Assembly: GCA_902496115.1 (NCBI GenBank)
Contig: CABUZK010000026.1
Coordinates: forward strand, 1-24,897
Reading direction: 5' to 3'
From: an uncultured Collinsella sp.
GTDB lineage: Bacteria > Actinomycetota > Coriobacteriia > Coriobacteriales > Coriobacteriaceae
Length of the DNA stretch: 24,897 bases
How positions within the stretch are numbered: position 1 is the stretch's first letter; each line of letters opens with the position of its first letter. Of this stretch, positions 14,044 through 22,347 are shown piece after piece. The notes under the pieces were generated by a model, which saw only the letters and a list, made by a program, of their open reading frames with translations, did no database searches and was not told the origin of the DNA. A program made the translations under genes and the position numbers.

Positions 14044-15486
14044 ATGGCAGAATCTCGTGCGGAGCGTAGGGCTCGTCGTGCTTTGGTGGAGGCGGCTGAG
14101 GGGTTGAAGGAGGAGAAATCTTCCAAGAAATCAAAGTCGTCTCAGGATGCGAAGGGTAAGTCGGTCAAGGGCAAGGCCAAGCGTCCCGGCTCTCGTCGGG
14201 GTGAGGACAAGGCATCTCAGACTCGCACCAAGCGCCCACATAAAGATCCGGTTTCGTCTGCACGTAAGGCCGTAGACCCCAAATCTCCCTGTTCGATCAT
14301 GAAATCTTGTGGTGGGTGCACGGCGCTCAATCGTCCTTATAAAAAGCAGTTGGCGGCCAAGCAAGCTGCTATGGAGGAGCTTTTTGCTTCGCTTTGTGAG
14401 CGTGAGGGTATCGCCGTTGACCCTATTCGCGGTATGGGTGTCACCCTGGGCGACCCGGGCAAATATCCTGCGCCACGTGGCTTTCGTCATAAGGCTGCCA
14501 CTCCCTTTGCTCCCGGCAAGGAGGGCGCTGTCCGCTGCGGCTTTTTTGAACGTGGCACGCACAGAATCGTTGCTGTTCCTGAATGCCCCGTCGAGGCACC
14601 GGGCGCCCGACAGATCCTCAACGGCATCGCGCGTGAGGCCGAGCGCCTGCACATTCCCGCCTTTAACGAGGACAAGCATCTCGGACTGCTTCGCTATGCC
14701 GTCGTTCGCTGCGGCTGGCGCACCGACCAGATCATGGTCACCCTCGTGACCGCCCAGCGCGACCTACCGCATGCACAGGAATTCTTTGAGGCCGTCGCTG
14801 CACTCGATCCGCGCATCGTCACCGTCGCCCAAAACATCAACGGGCGCCCTGGCAACGCCATCCTCGGTGAGGAAACCCGTATCGTTTATGGCGCCGAATG
14901 CATGCGCGACCAGCTACTCGGCTGCGAGTTCGACATCTCCCCTACCGCGTTCTACCAGACCAACCCGCAGCAGACCGAATTGCTCTATCAGCTCGCTATC
15001 GACGGCATGGACCTGCGCCAGGGCGATGTGCTTATGGATGCCTACTGCGGCAGCGGCACCATCGGTCTTTGCGCAGCTAAAGATGCCCAGAGCAAGGGCA
15101 TCGGCATCATGCTGCTCGGCGTGGAGCGCAACCCGGCGGGCATTGCCGACGCGCGCCGCAATGCCGAGCTCAACGGTCTTACCCGCAGCGCCTGGTTTAT
15201 GGCCGACGATGCCACCGATTACATCCTAGATGCCGCCGACAACAACGAGCGCGTCGACGTCCTTTCCATCGACCCGCCGCGCGCCGGCTCCACCCCCGAG
15301 TTCCTCGAAGCTGCCTGCGCACTTAAGCCGCGCCGCATCACCTATATCAGCTGCAACCCCGTGACTCAAGAGCGCGACCTGCACCAGCTCCTCGACGGAG
15401 GCTATCGCCTGCTCAAGATCACGCCCGTCGACATGTTCCCCCACACCGACCACACCGAAACCGTAGCGGTCCTTGAACGCCGCTAA
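14044..15486 (+). CDS. rlmD: 23S rRNA m5U methyltransferase (RlmD/RumA type)
   Basis: This enzyme transfers a methyl group from SAM to a uracil C5 in 23S rRNA. The first 80 residues are a Lys/Arg/Ser-rich basic tail where RumA proteins usually carry a TRAM domain. Then come iron-sulfur ligands C83-x5-C89-x2-C92 and C181. The SAM domain has FYQTNPQQTELLY (303-315), DAYCGSGTIGL (332-342), ERNPAGIADARRNAE, SIDPPRAG (408-415), the nucleophile Cys437 in ISCNPVTQERDL, and Glu472 in HTDHTETV. The frame is open further upstream through the inverted repeat, but the start at 14044 has GGAG at 6 bp and follows a -10 box. The 480-residue size is normal. Gram-positive relatives may modify both U747 and U1939 (RlmCD), so the exact site is uncertain. 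Confidence 0.9.
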   Translation: MAESRAERRARRALVEAAEGLKEEKSSKKSKSSQDAKGKSVKGKAKRPGSRRGEDKASQTRTKRPHKDPVSSARKAVDPKSPCSIMKSCGGCTALNRPYKKQLAAKQAAMEELFASLCEREGIAVDPIRGMGVTLGDPGKYPAPRGFRHKAATPFAPGKEGAVRCGFFERGTHRIVAVPECPVEAPGARQILNGIAREAERLHIPAFNEDKHLGLLRYAVVRCGWRTDQIMVTLVTAQRDLPHAQEFFEAVAALDPRIVTVAQNINGRPGNAILGEETRIVYGAECMRDQLLGCEFDISPTAFYQTNPQQTELLYQLAIDGMDLRQGDVLMDAYCGSGTIGLCAAKDAQSKGIGIMLLGVERNPAGIADARRNAELNGLTRSAWFMADDATDYILDAADNNERVDVLSIDPPRAGSTPEFLEAACALKPRRITYISCNPVTQERDLHQLLDGGYRLLKITPVDMFPHTDHTETVAVLERR

Positions 15487-15498
15487 TTGTCCGGCACA

Positions 15499-15534
15499 AG
15501 AAAGGGGGCGGCCCGCCTGGACCGCCCCCTTCGC
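15499..15534. terminator. terminator between convergent rlmD-type and PHP genes
   Basis: A perfect 10-bp GC stem pairs 15502-15511 with 15522-15531. Short T-rich tails follow on plus and T-rich sequence follows on minus, so it can serve both convergent genes. Confidence 0.65.
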
Positions 15535-15551
15535 TTGGTTTATAAACTCAG

Positions 15552-16373
15552 CTACATCCCCTTGCGCAGGTCGCACACGCCGGCTGCAGCCATCTCGCGC
15601 AGCAGCGTCTCGCGGTCGCGCGTCACGATCAGGTCCAGCGGGAAGTGAATCTCGTCGAGCATCTTACGCGCGTGATCGAGCTTGCCAATGGCCATGCCAA
15701 TGTGGGCATCGGTCGACACGCCAATGCCCACGCCCAGCTCGGCGCAGCGCTCGGCGATCTTGCGGCATACGTTCCAATGCTCGGCATCCGTGCCATGCTC
15801 AAGACTGTGGTTGTTGATCTCGATGATCTTGTGCTTGGCCTTGGCCGCCAACAGCACCTCATCGATATCAAAGGGAACACCGGCGCGACCCGCGTGGCCC
15901 AGCATGAACACCTTGGGGTGCTCCAGGGCATTGATATACATCTCGGTCGTCTGGGCCAGCGTCGCGCCTTCAGCGAGCTGCGGATTATGCACGCTTGCCA
16001 CCAAATAATCCAAATTGCGCGTAACCAAATCGAACAGCGAATGCGGGCGGCTGTACGAATCGCCGGCGATATTGAGCGTGACAGGAGTGTCCTCGCCAAA
16101 CAGGCTTCCGTCCAGTGAAACGATATCGGCCTCGGCACCACGCAGCACCAGCACGCCGCTCCAAATGCGCGGCCAGATATTCTGGTTGATAAAGAACTGA
16201 TAACTGCGCAGGTCATTAGGGCAAGCCGTAACCATAGAGCTCAGATGGTCGGCAGATCCGAGCACCTGCAGACCACGCTCTGCCGCCCAGTACACATTCT
16301 CCTCAATGGTCGAATATGCATGCGCAGAGAACATCGTATGGGTGTGAATGTCACAAGAAAGCAGGTAGGGCAT
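15552..16373 (-). CDS. PHP-domain phosphoesterase (YcdX-like)
   Basis: This 273-residue protein is a single PHP domain, a metal-dependent phosphoesterase fold. Metal-binding motifs occur in the expected order: DIHTHT (8-13), SADHLS (about 40), the Glu in RGAEADI (about 79), ASVHNP (about 126), LGHAGR and STDAHIG (about 216-222). The order and size fit the stand-alone YcdX family rather than histidinol phosphatase (HisK) or a polymerase PHP domain. A substrate has not been firmly set for most of the family. The ATG has an AAGGAGA ribosome site. It follows the aminotransferase in the same direction, 165 bp downstream, with a hairpin in between, so co-transcription is possible but not certain. 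Confidence 0.85.
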   Translation of the reverse strand: MPYLLSCDIHTHTMFSAHAYSTIEENVYWAAERGLQVLGSADHLSSMVTACPNDLRSYQFFINQNIWPRIWSGVLVLRGAEADIVSLDGSLFGEDTPVTLNIAGDSYSRPHSLFDLVTRNLDYLVASVHNPQLAEGATLAQTTEMYINALEHPKVFMLGHAGRAGVPFDIDEVLLAAKAKHKIIEINNHSLEHGTDAEHWNVCRKIAERCAELGVGIGVSTDAHIGMAIGKLDHARKMLDEIHFPLDLIVTRDRETLLREMAAAGVCDLRKGM

Positions 16374-16473
16374 CGGGTCTCCTTATCTGGCATGGCCGTC
16401 GCTTATATTCATTGTACGCATAGCCTTCGATAGTCGTAAAACCACTCCATCCCAACGACACAACGTCCATGAC

Positions 16474-16504
16474 AACGGGGTCCGGCTTAACACCAAACCC
16501 CGTT
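16474..16504 (-). terminator. weak hairpin after aminotransferase gene
   Basis: AACGGGGT (16474-16481) pairs with ACCCCGTT (16497-16504) across a 15-base loop, 34 bp past the aminotransferase stop. The T-tract on minus is poor, so it may be a partial terminator. The rest of the 16374-16538 gap shows no gene. Confidence 0.4.
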
Positions 16505-16538
16505 TCACGTAAAACATTGTAGGCAGAGCGCTTTACTT

Positions 16539-17723
16539 TTAACGATACTCGTCCGCCAACTGTTTCCAAGCGGGTAGCGAATTGATGATCGTTTCGTAAC
16601 TCACGCAATAGCCCAGGCGGAACCAGCCCGGCATACCAAAGCTGTCCGAGGGAACCGCAAGCAACTCATACTTCTTTGCGCGCTCGCAAAACGCATTCGC
16701 ATCGGGCTCGAGTGCCTTCACCCACAGGTAGAAAGCACCGTCCGGCTCAACATAGGTATAGCCGTAGTCCGCCAAGGCGTCGGTAAGCGCCGTGCGGTTG
16801 CGAGCATAGGCCTCGATATCGCTCGGCTCATCGATGCAATCGATAATCACGCGCTGGAAGAGCGCCGGTGCACATACAAAACCCAGCGTACGGGCAGCAC
16901 CCGCAACAGCCGGCATCAGACGCGCAGCCTGCGGATTGGTGTTGGGAACCAAGATCCAGCCAACGCGCTCACCCGGCAGCGACAGCGACTTAGAATACGA
17001 GTAGCACACCACGGTGTTCTCGTAGATCGAGGGCACCCAAGGCACCTCGGCACCGTACACGATCTCGCGGTACGGCTCATCCGAGATGAGCATAATCGGA
17101 TTCTCGGGATCACGCCGAGCGTTGGCCTCGCGCAGAACATTGGCCAGTCGCGTCAGCGTGTCGCGCGTATATACGGCACCGGTCGGGTTGTTGGGCGAGT
17201 CGATGATGACGGCCGCCGTCTTTTCGCTGATCGCCTTGAGCACGTTGTCCACGCTCAGCTGAAACGTGTCTTCATCGGCGAGCGCCTCGACACACGTGCA
17301 GCCGGCCTTCTCAATCCACACGCGATACTCCGGGAAGTACGGGGCGATAACAACAACCTCATCGCCCGGGTTCGTAACGGCGTTGAGCGTGCAGGTGAGC
17401 GAAGCCGCGGCACCCACCGTCATAAAGACGTCCTTGCCCTCATAGCTCGTGCCAAAGCGACGGTTGAGCGATTCGGCGACGGCCGCTCGACATTGCGGCA
17501 GGCCCGGTGCGGGGGTGTAGCCGTGCAGCTGGTCGCTCGGCAGCTCCAAGGCCTTCTTAATGGACTCAGCCACAGCAGCGGGCGCCGGAACACTCGGGTT
17601 GCCCAGCGAAAAATCGAATACGTTTTCCGCACCGATCTGTGCCTTGCGCTCAAGACCATAGCTAAAGATCTCACGGATGATGGAGCTTTCCGCACCGCGA
17701 GCATACATAGTTTCGTTGATCAT
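16539..17723 (-). CDS. pyridoxal phosphate-dependent aminotransferase (class I/II, AspC-like)
   Basis: This 394-residue fold-type I enzyme swaps an amino group between an amino acid and a 2-oxo acid. It shows the cofactor-site motifs SPNNPTGAVY (Asn179 binding), SDEPYREIVY (Asp215, contacting the pyridine nitrogen) and SYSKSLSLPGERVGW, where Lys245 forms the Schiff base; a C-terminal Arg in GWFRLGYC would bind the substrate carboxylate. The start was moved to MINETMYARG because it has an AAAGGGGA ribosome site and a TACAAT box 25 bp upstream; the longer frame runs through a repeat. The substrate may be aspartate or a related amino acid. It has no pathway partner beside it. Confidence 0.9.
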   Translation of the reverse strand: MINETMYARGAESSIIREIFSYGLERKAQIGAENVFDFSLGNPSVPAPAAVAESIKKALELPSDQLHGYTPAPGLPQCRAAVAESLNRRFGTSYEGKDVFMTVGAAASLTCTLNAVTNPGDEVVVIAPYFPEYRVWIEKAGCTCVEALADEDTFQLSVDNVLKAISEKTAAVIIDSPNNPTGAVYTRDTLTRLANVLREANARRDPENPIMLISDEPYREIVYGAEVPWVPSIYENTVVCYSYSKSLSLPGERVGWILVPNTNPQAARLMPAVAGAARTLGFVCAPALFQRVIIDCIDEPSDIEAYARNRTALTDALADYGYTYVEPDGAFYLWVKALEPDANAFCERAKKYELLAVPSDSFGMPGWFRLGYCVSYETIINSLPAWKQLADEYR

Positions 17724-17747
17724 CTGTTCCCCTTTCGCATAGGCGCT

Positions 17748-17753
17748 ATTGTA
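17748..17753 (-). promoter_or_regulatory. -10 box of aminotransferase gene
   Basis: TACAAT on minus, 25 bp before the start codon. The -35 match is weak. The leader would be under 20 nt. Confidence 0.35.
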
Positions 17754-17795
17754 CGCTTTAGTCGAGCAAAGTGCCGCAGCAATGTTAATTGGGCG

Positions 17796-17853
17796 TTGAT
17801 TGGGGACAGACTTAAATGCGTGAAAACGCTCATTTAAGTCTGTCCCCAATCAA
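17796..17853. repeat. 58-bp palindrome with GGGGACAG arms
   Basis: Arms 17796-17818 and 17831-17853 are perfectly complementary over 23 bp, with a small CGT/ACG inner pair and a GAAA loop. Each arm carries GGGGACAG or its complement, as in the cores of the other dispersed repeats. It lies between the convergently placed end of ftsH and the upstream side of the aminotransferase gene, and is not followed by a T-tract. Confidence 0.75.
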
Positions 17854-17873
17854 CAGATGGCCCCATATCGCTC

Positions 17874-17911
17874 AAAAGAAAAAGCCTCCGCAGGTTTCCC
17901 CGCAGAGGCTT
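17874..17911 (-). terminator. rho-independent terminator of ftsH
   Basis: A GC-rich stem pairs AAGCCTC (17882-17888) with GAGGCTT (17905-17911), with further inner pairs. Read on minus it is followed by TTTTTCTTTT. It lies 13 bp beyond the ftsH stop. Confidence 0.8.
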
Positions 17912-17923
17912 TCGCCACAAAGG

Positions 17924-20062
17924 CTATTTATCGGCGTCGGTGTCGGCACCGGCATTGGCGGCACGGTCATCGCCGGCATCATCGGATGCGACTTCGGCAT
18001 CCTCCTGCATAGCCGCCTGCGCAAATGCCGCGGCATCGGCCGCCAGCTCCTCCTCGCTCATACGAGGCGCGCGCTTCTTGGTCGGCATGCCAGCCGCCTT
18101 GGCATTGCGCTCCTCCTTGGCCGCCAGGATATCGCCCTCGCGCTCAAGGTAGGCATCCCACTCGTTGTCGAGCAGGGCGTTCACGGCGTCGCCTTCAACG
18201 GTCTCGCGCTCAAGCAGCACCTTGGCCATCAGATCGAGCTGATCGCGACGGGCATCCAAAATCTCGACCGCACGGCGATGGGCCTCACGCATAATGCGCT
18301 GGACCTCGATGTCGATGCGACGCGCCGTCTCCTCGGAGTAATCCTGGTGATCGGCGTAATCGCGGCCCAGGAATACCTGATGCTGCGCCTCGCCAAACAC
18401 TTGCGTGCCCAGCTCCTCGCTCATGCCCAGACGCGTAACCATCTCGCGCGCCATCTTGGTCGCGCGCTCCAGGTCGTTGCTCGCGCCCGACGTGATGTCA
18501 TCGCACATGAGCTCCTCGGCAACGCGGCCGCCCAAGAACACGGCGAGCTCGTCGAGCATCTCGTTCTTGGTCTTGAGGAAGTGATCCTCCTGCGGAAGCT
18601 GCAACGTGTAGCCCAGAGCCTGGCCGCGGCTGACAATCGAAATCTTATGAACCGGATCGGAGTGCTCCAAGATGTGACCCACCAGGGCATGGCCGCTCTC
18701 ATGGTAGGCAATCGTGGTGCGCTCGGCTTCGGTCATCACACGACCCTTGCGTTGCGGTCCGGCAATCACGCGCTCCATCGACTCCTCGACCTCGTCCATC
18801 GAGATCACAGAACGATGACGGCGAGCGGCCAGCAGCGCAGACTCGTTGAGCAGGTTCGCCAAATCGGCACCGGTAAAGCCAACGGTCATCTGGGCGAGCT
18901 TCTCAAACTTAACGTCCTCGTCCATCGGCTTATTCTCGGCGTGCACGCGCAAGATCTGCTCGCGGCCCTTTACGTCCGGACGGTCGACCGTGACCTGGCG
19001 GTCAAAGCGACCGGGGCGCAACAATGCCGGATCCAGGATGTCAGGACGGTTGGTCGCAGCGATCAGGATGACCGACTCGCTCTCCTCAAAACCGTCCATC
19101 TCAACCAGCAGCTGGTTGAGCGTCTGCTCGCGCTCGTCGTGACCGCCGCCCAAGCCGGCTCCGCGCTGACGTCCCACGGCATCGATCTCATCAATAAAGA
19201 TGATCGACGGAGCCTGAGACTTGGCCTCCTTAAAGAGGTCGCGCACGCGGCTGGCGCCAACGCCCACGAACATCTCGACAAAGTCAGAACCCGAGATGCC
19301 AAAGAACGGCACGCCCGCCTCGCCGGCAACAGCCTTGGCCAGCAGCGTCTTACCGGTACCCGGAGGGCCCACCAGCAAAACGCCGCGCGGAATCTTGGCA
19401 CCCAGTTTGCGATAGCGGTCCGGATCGCTCAGGAAGTCGCGAATCTCCTCGAGCTCCTCGACGGCCTCGTCCACGCCGGCAACGTCCTCGAACTTGACCT
19501 TGGGACGCGTAGCCTCGTTGGTCTTGGCATTGGTCTTGCCAAACTGCATGTTCCTATTATTGGCGCCCATCATCTGGCGCATAAAGTAGAACATGATGGC
19601 GATCAGGGCGATCGTCGGCAGCACGCTCATCGCCAAGTCGCCCCAAAAATCGGGGTCGTTGGTGTTGACGATATACTTGGTGTCGGGGTGCTCTGCCATA
19701 AGCTCGGCAAGCGAATCGGAGCCGACATAGGTCGAGGAGAAGCTCTTGAGCTCGCTCGTATCGCCCTTGTCCTTTTTCGTCTTCCAGTAATGACCCGCCA
19801 CGCTTCCGTCTTGAACCGTATAGGTCAAATCTTCGACGCGATCCTGCTTGATGGCGCTGACCATCTCGCTCGTCGCGAGCTTAACGGTATTGCTGGAGCT
19901 GGCAAAGCCGGAGCCCATATTAAAGAAGGCATAGCCCAGAAGCGCGCAAGCCAAAAGAAAATACAGCCAGCCCGTACGCGTGGGCTTCTTGCCTCCGGGC
20001 ATCCCCGGGATCTTAGGCTCCCGGGGAGTCTGGGAATTGTTATCGTTACGGTCGTCGGGCAT
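17924..20062 (-). CDS. ftsH: ATP-dependent zinc metalloprotease FtsH
   Basis: FtsH is a membrane-anchored hexameric AAA+ protease that pulls misfolded and regulatory proteins from the membrane. The 712 residues hold membrane segment 1 (about 32-47), an extracytoplasmic domain, membrane segment 2 (about 141-161), Walker A GPPGTGKT (232-239), the pore loop FVEMFVGVGA, Walker B IIFIDEID (287-294), SRH motif ATNRPDILDPALLRPGRFDR (about 336-355), and the zinc site HESGH (454-458). The C-terminus is acidic and Ala/Asp-rich. The start is 1 bp past the hpt stop, with GGAGGT as ribosome site, so it is translated in the hpt operon. It ends with its own terminator. Confidence 0.97.
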   Translation of the reverse strand: MPDDRNDNNSQTPREPKIPGMPGGKKPTRTGWLYFLLACALLGYAFFNMGSGFASSSNTVKLATSEMVSAIKQDRVEDLTYTVQDGSVAGHYWKTKKDKGDTSELKSFSSTYVGSDSLAELMAEHPDTKYIVNTNDPDFWGDLAMSVLPTIALIAIMFYFMRQMMGANNRNMQFGKTNAKTNEATRPKVKFEDVAGVDEAVEELEEIRDFLSDPDRYRKLGAKIPRGVLLVGPPGTGKTLLAKAVAGEAGVPFFGISGSDFVEMFVGVGASRVRDLFKEAKSQAPSIIFIDEIDAVGRQRGAGLGGGHDEREQTLNQLLVEMDGFEESESVILIAATNRPDILDPALLRPGRFDRQVTVDRPDVKGREQILRVHAENKPMDEDVKFEKLAQMTVGFTGADLANLLNESALLAARRHRSVISMDEVEESMERVIAGPQRKGRVMTEAERTTIAYHESGHALVGHILEHSDPVHKISIVSRGQALGYTLQLPQEDHFLKTKNEMLDELAVFLGGRVAEELMCDDITSGASNDLERATKMAREMVTRLGMSEELGTQVFGEAQHQVFLGRDYADHQDYSEETARRIDIEVQRIMREAHRRAVEILDARRDQLDLMAKVLLERETVEGDAVNALLDNEWDAYLEREGDILAAKEERNAKAAGMPTKKRAPRMSEEELAADAAAFAQAAMQEDAEVASDDAGDDRAANAGADTDADK

Positions 20063-20063
20063 C

Positions 20064-20612
20064 TTACGAATAAACCTCCGGTTTCAAAATGCCCAGATAC
20101 GGAAGGTTACGATAGCGCTCAGCATAATCGAGGCCGTAGCCCACCACAAAGGCATCAGGGCAATGGGTTCCAACATACTTGGGCGTGATGGCCGAGGTAC
20201 GGTTCTCAACGTCCTTCCACAGGAAGGCAGCGACTTCCAGCGAGGCGGGCTTGCGGCTCTCGAGGTTCTTCATCAGGTACTTGAGAGTCAGGCCCGAGTC
20301 CAGAATGTCCTCGACGATCAGCACGTCGCGACCACGGATGTCGATATCCAAGTCCTTAATGATACGCACGATGCCCGAAGACTTCACACCGTCGCCATAG
20401 CTCGAAACAGCCATGAAATCGATGTTGGTCGGCAGCTCGATCTTGCGCATCAGGTCGCCCATAAAGACAACAGCGCCGCGCAGGACCGCGATCAGCACCA
20501 GATCCTTACCCGCGTAGTCGCGCGTAATCTCCTCGCCCAGGCGAGAAACGATACCGTCGATATCCTCCTGCGTAAACAGAACCTTCTCGATATCCGGATG
20601 TTGAGAAGCCAT
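20064..20612 (-). CDS. hpt: hypoxanthine phosphoribosyltransferase
   Basis: Hpt salvages hypoxanthine (and often guanine) with PRPP to form IMP or GMP. The 182-residue length is typical. The PRPP-binding motif VLIVEDILDSGLTL (about 97-110) is intact, the N-terminal LIAVLRGAVVFMGDL loop contacts pyrophosphate, and the C-terminal VVGYGLDYAERYRNLPYLG stretch binds the base. The start has an AGAAAGGG ribosome site. It lies between tilS and ftsH in the same direction, as in many Gram-positive genomes. The 148-bp gap after tilS contains a likely internal promoter, while the hpt-ftsH gap is a single base. Confidence 0.95.
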   Translation of the reverse strand: MASQHPDIEKVLFTQEDIDGIVSRLGEEITRDYAGKDLVLIAVLRGAVVFMGDLMRKIELPTNIDFMAVSSYGDGVKSSGIVRIIKDLDIDIRGRDVLIVEDILDSGLTLKYLMKNLESRKPASLEVAAFLWKDVENRTSAITPKYVGTHCPDAFVVGYGLDYAERYRNLPYLGILKPEVYS

Positions 20613-20669
20613 GACAACCCTTTCTTGTGCTTAATCGCCCACACACCGCCGTATGGACGCGAACTACAC

Positions 20670-20721
20670 ATTCTAGCAGCGCACGGGGTATATTTTCCAG
20701 CCCGCGCACCATCAGCGCGGG
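20670..20721 (-). promoter_or_regulatory. internal promoter of hpt-ftsH, with preceding hairpin
   Basis: Read on minus: -35 TGGAAA (20694-20699), 18-bp spacer, then an extended -10 TGC-TAGAAT (TAGAAT at 20670-20675). A 7-bp GC hairpin CCCGCGC/GCGCGGG (20701-20721) lies just upstream and may separate tilS transcripts from those of hpt-ftsH. Confidence 0.45.
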
Positions 20722-20760
20722 AATACCGTCAACGCCGCACAGAAAAGCTGGTGCGAGAAG

Positions 20761-22299
20761 CTAATCCGCGTCAACCACGCGAAGCAGATAGGCCACACGC
20801 GTCGCCGCCGTGCACTTAAAGCGTTCGTCCGCGCGAACTCCGACGACCCACACCACGGCACCTCCCGGCGCCGTCCTCACCATGGGCACGCCGGCGCGCT
20901 CAGAAACGGGAATGCGAGCCTCACCTAGCAAGTCGGACACCTTCTTGCTTCGGCCACTCATCCCTAACGGGCACATCACGTCTCCCGGTGCGGGACCGTC
21001 TACCCACAGGCGCGCCAATCGCGCCTCGGCAGGGATCTCGCCACGCGAGCCCGCCAAGATTCGCTCGCTATCGCTGTCGGCAAAACCCAGGGCAGCCGCG
21101 TCCACCAAAGCCGTCACTTCTCCGGCAGCCGCAAGCTCACGGGCGCGGCGCACGATGTCGCATCCCGGCTCAACGGCCATCGGCTCTGCGACCAGCACAC
21201 GTCCCCCGCCCAACGGCAAACGCCCGGGTATGGTAATCCAATCCGCGACCAGGCCCTCACGAGCCGCCGGTGCCTTAAACGCCAGCATGCCAAACTCTAC
21301 GCGTGCGTCAATCCCCGCCGGAAGCGTGACCGAGCCGGCGCCCTCGGCAACGCAGGAAAGAACTCGCTCCACATGTCGCATCTCTGGACGAGCGTCCGGA
21401 TCGATGCGCTTAATCGCCAGCCGCACGATGCGCCGCGCGATTACCACCTCGGCCGCAGCAAGGCGCCTGGCATCGAGCACCAGCGCGCCCGCCGCCTCTT
21501 TGCGCAAACAGCTTCGAAACGCCTGTGCCGACAGCTGGGATAGAAACGCATCTTCGTCACCAAGGATCTCACAGGCGGCGCCAATCGTCTTGCACACGCT
21601 CGCATTACGCTGCGCCACCACCGGCATCACCCGATGACGCACGTAGTTTCGCAGATACGAGACATCCTCATTGCTCTCATCTTCGCGCCACGGCTGTCCA
21701 TGTACCTGTAGATAGCCCACTAGCTCGCCATGAGTTAAGTCGAGCAAGGGACGCACCACGATATTCCTTCGGCGGGGAATGCTCGAAAGCCCAGCTGGAC
21801 CCGACCCCTTAATGGCGTTCATCAAAAATGTTTCCGCGCGGTCCGAAGAGGTATGGGCAGTGCAGATGCGCGCCGCCGTTCTCGGCGCCCCCGTCTTGGC
21901 GCAAAGCTCGCGTACATACCTTCGCGCCGCGGCATAGCGCACCTCGCGCGCCGCTGCCTCGATATTTCCCGACTCCCCATCAAAATAAGCGTGCTCCACA
22001 CACAGCGGTAAACCATATTGCGCGCAAAGCCCGCGCACAAAGGCCTCATCGCCGTCGGACGCCTCGCCTCGCAGATGGTGATTTACATGAAGCACATGCA
22101 GGCGCTCGCGAGCAATGGGGGCAACGCCGCGTCCATCTTGGATATCCAACTTTGATGTACACGCCATAAGAAGCAGTGCCGTCGAGTCCGCACCGCCTGA
22201 TACCATGAGTACCACAGGAGCAGCCTGCTGCCTCGTCCGGGTCTCATCGACTGCCCCAGGCGCGGCATGGTGTCCGTAATGCTGTGATACCGTTGGCAT
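20761..22299 (-). CDS. tilS: tRNA(Ile)-lysidine synthetase
   Basis: TilS adds lysine to C34 of the CAU-anticodon tRNA-Ile, so that it reads AUA. The PP-loop SGGADS is at residues 34-39, followed by LHVLHVNHHLRGEASDGDEAF and the tRNA-contact stretch AHTSSDRAETFLMNAIKGSG. Residues about 190-225 hold the catalytic RPLLDLTHGELVGYL and EDESNEDVSYLRNYVRH. A C-terminal TilS-C domain is visible in PLGMSGRSKKVSDLLGEARIP and VVWVVGVRADERF. At 512 residues it is on the long side of the family, with an N-terminal extension of about 28 residues. The start has a GAGGAGGAA ribosome site. It heads the tilS-hpt-ftsH cluster and diverges from the metallo-hydrolase gene. Confidence 0.93.
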   Translation of the reverse strand: MPTVSQHYGHHAAPGAVDETRTRQQAAPVVLMVSGGADSTALLLMACTSKLDIQDGRGVAPIARERLHVLHVNHHLRGEASDGDEAFVRGLCAQYGLPLCVEHAYFDGESGNIEAAAREVRYAAARRYVRELCAKTGAPRTAARICTAHTSSDRAETFLMNAIKGSGPAGLSSIPRRRNIVVRPLLDLTHGELVGYLQVHGQPWREDESNEDVSYLRNYVRHRVMPVVAQRNASVCKTIGAACEILGDEDAFLSQLSAQAFRSCLRKEAAGALVLDARRLAAAEVVIARRIVRLAIKRIDPDARPEMRHVERVLSCVAEGAGSVTLPAGIDARVEFGMLAFKAPAAREGLVADWITIPGRLPLGGGRVLVAEPMAVEPGCDIVRRARELAAAGEVTALVDAAALGFADSDSERILAGSRGEIPAEARLARLWVDGPAPGDVMCPLGMSGRSKKVSDLLGEARIPVSERAGVPMVRTAPGGAVVWVVGVRADERFKCTAATRVAYLLRVVDAD

Positions 22300-22327
22300 T
22301 CGCTTCCTCCTCTATTCGTCCGCACCC

Positions 22328-22333
22328 ATTGTA
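22328..22333 (-). promoter_or_regulatory. -10 box of tilS
   Basis: TACAAT on minus in the 48-bp gap between divergent tilS and the metallo-hydrolase gene. Its -35 would fall inside the neighbouring coding region and matches poorly. Confidence 0.3.
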
Positions 22334-22347
22334 TCCTTTGGAATCTT

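Noticed and set aside
16351..16608. 85-residue open frame on minus between the aminotransferase and PHP genes
   Set aside because: It overlaps both neighbouring genes in another frame, and has no ribosome site or recognisable content.
17816..20188. 790-residue open frame on plus, opposite ftsH
   Set aside because: It is an antisense shadow of ftsH that starts inside the 58-bp palindrome and has no domain.
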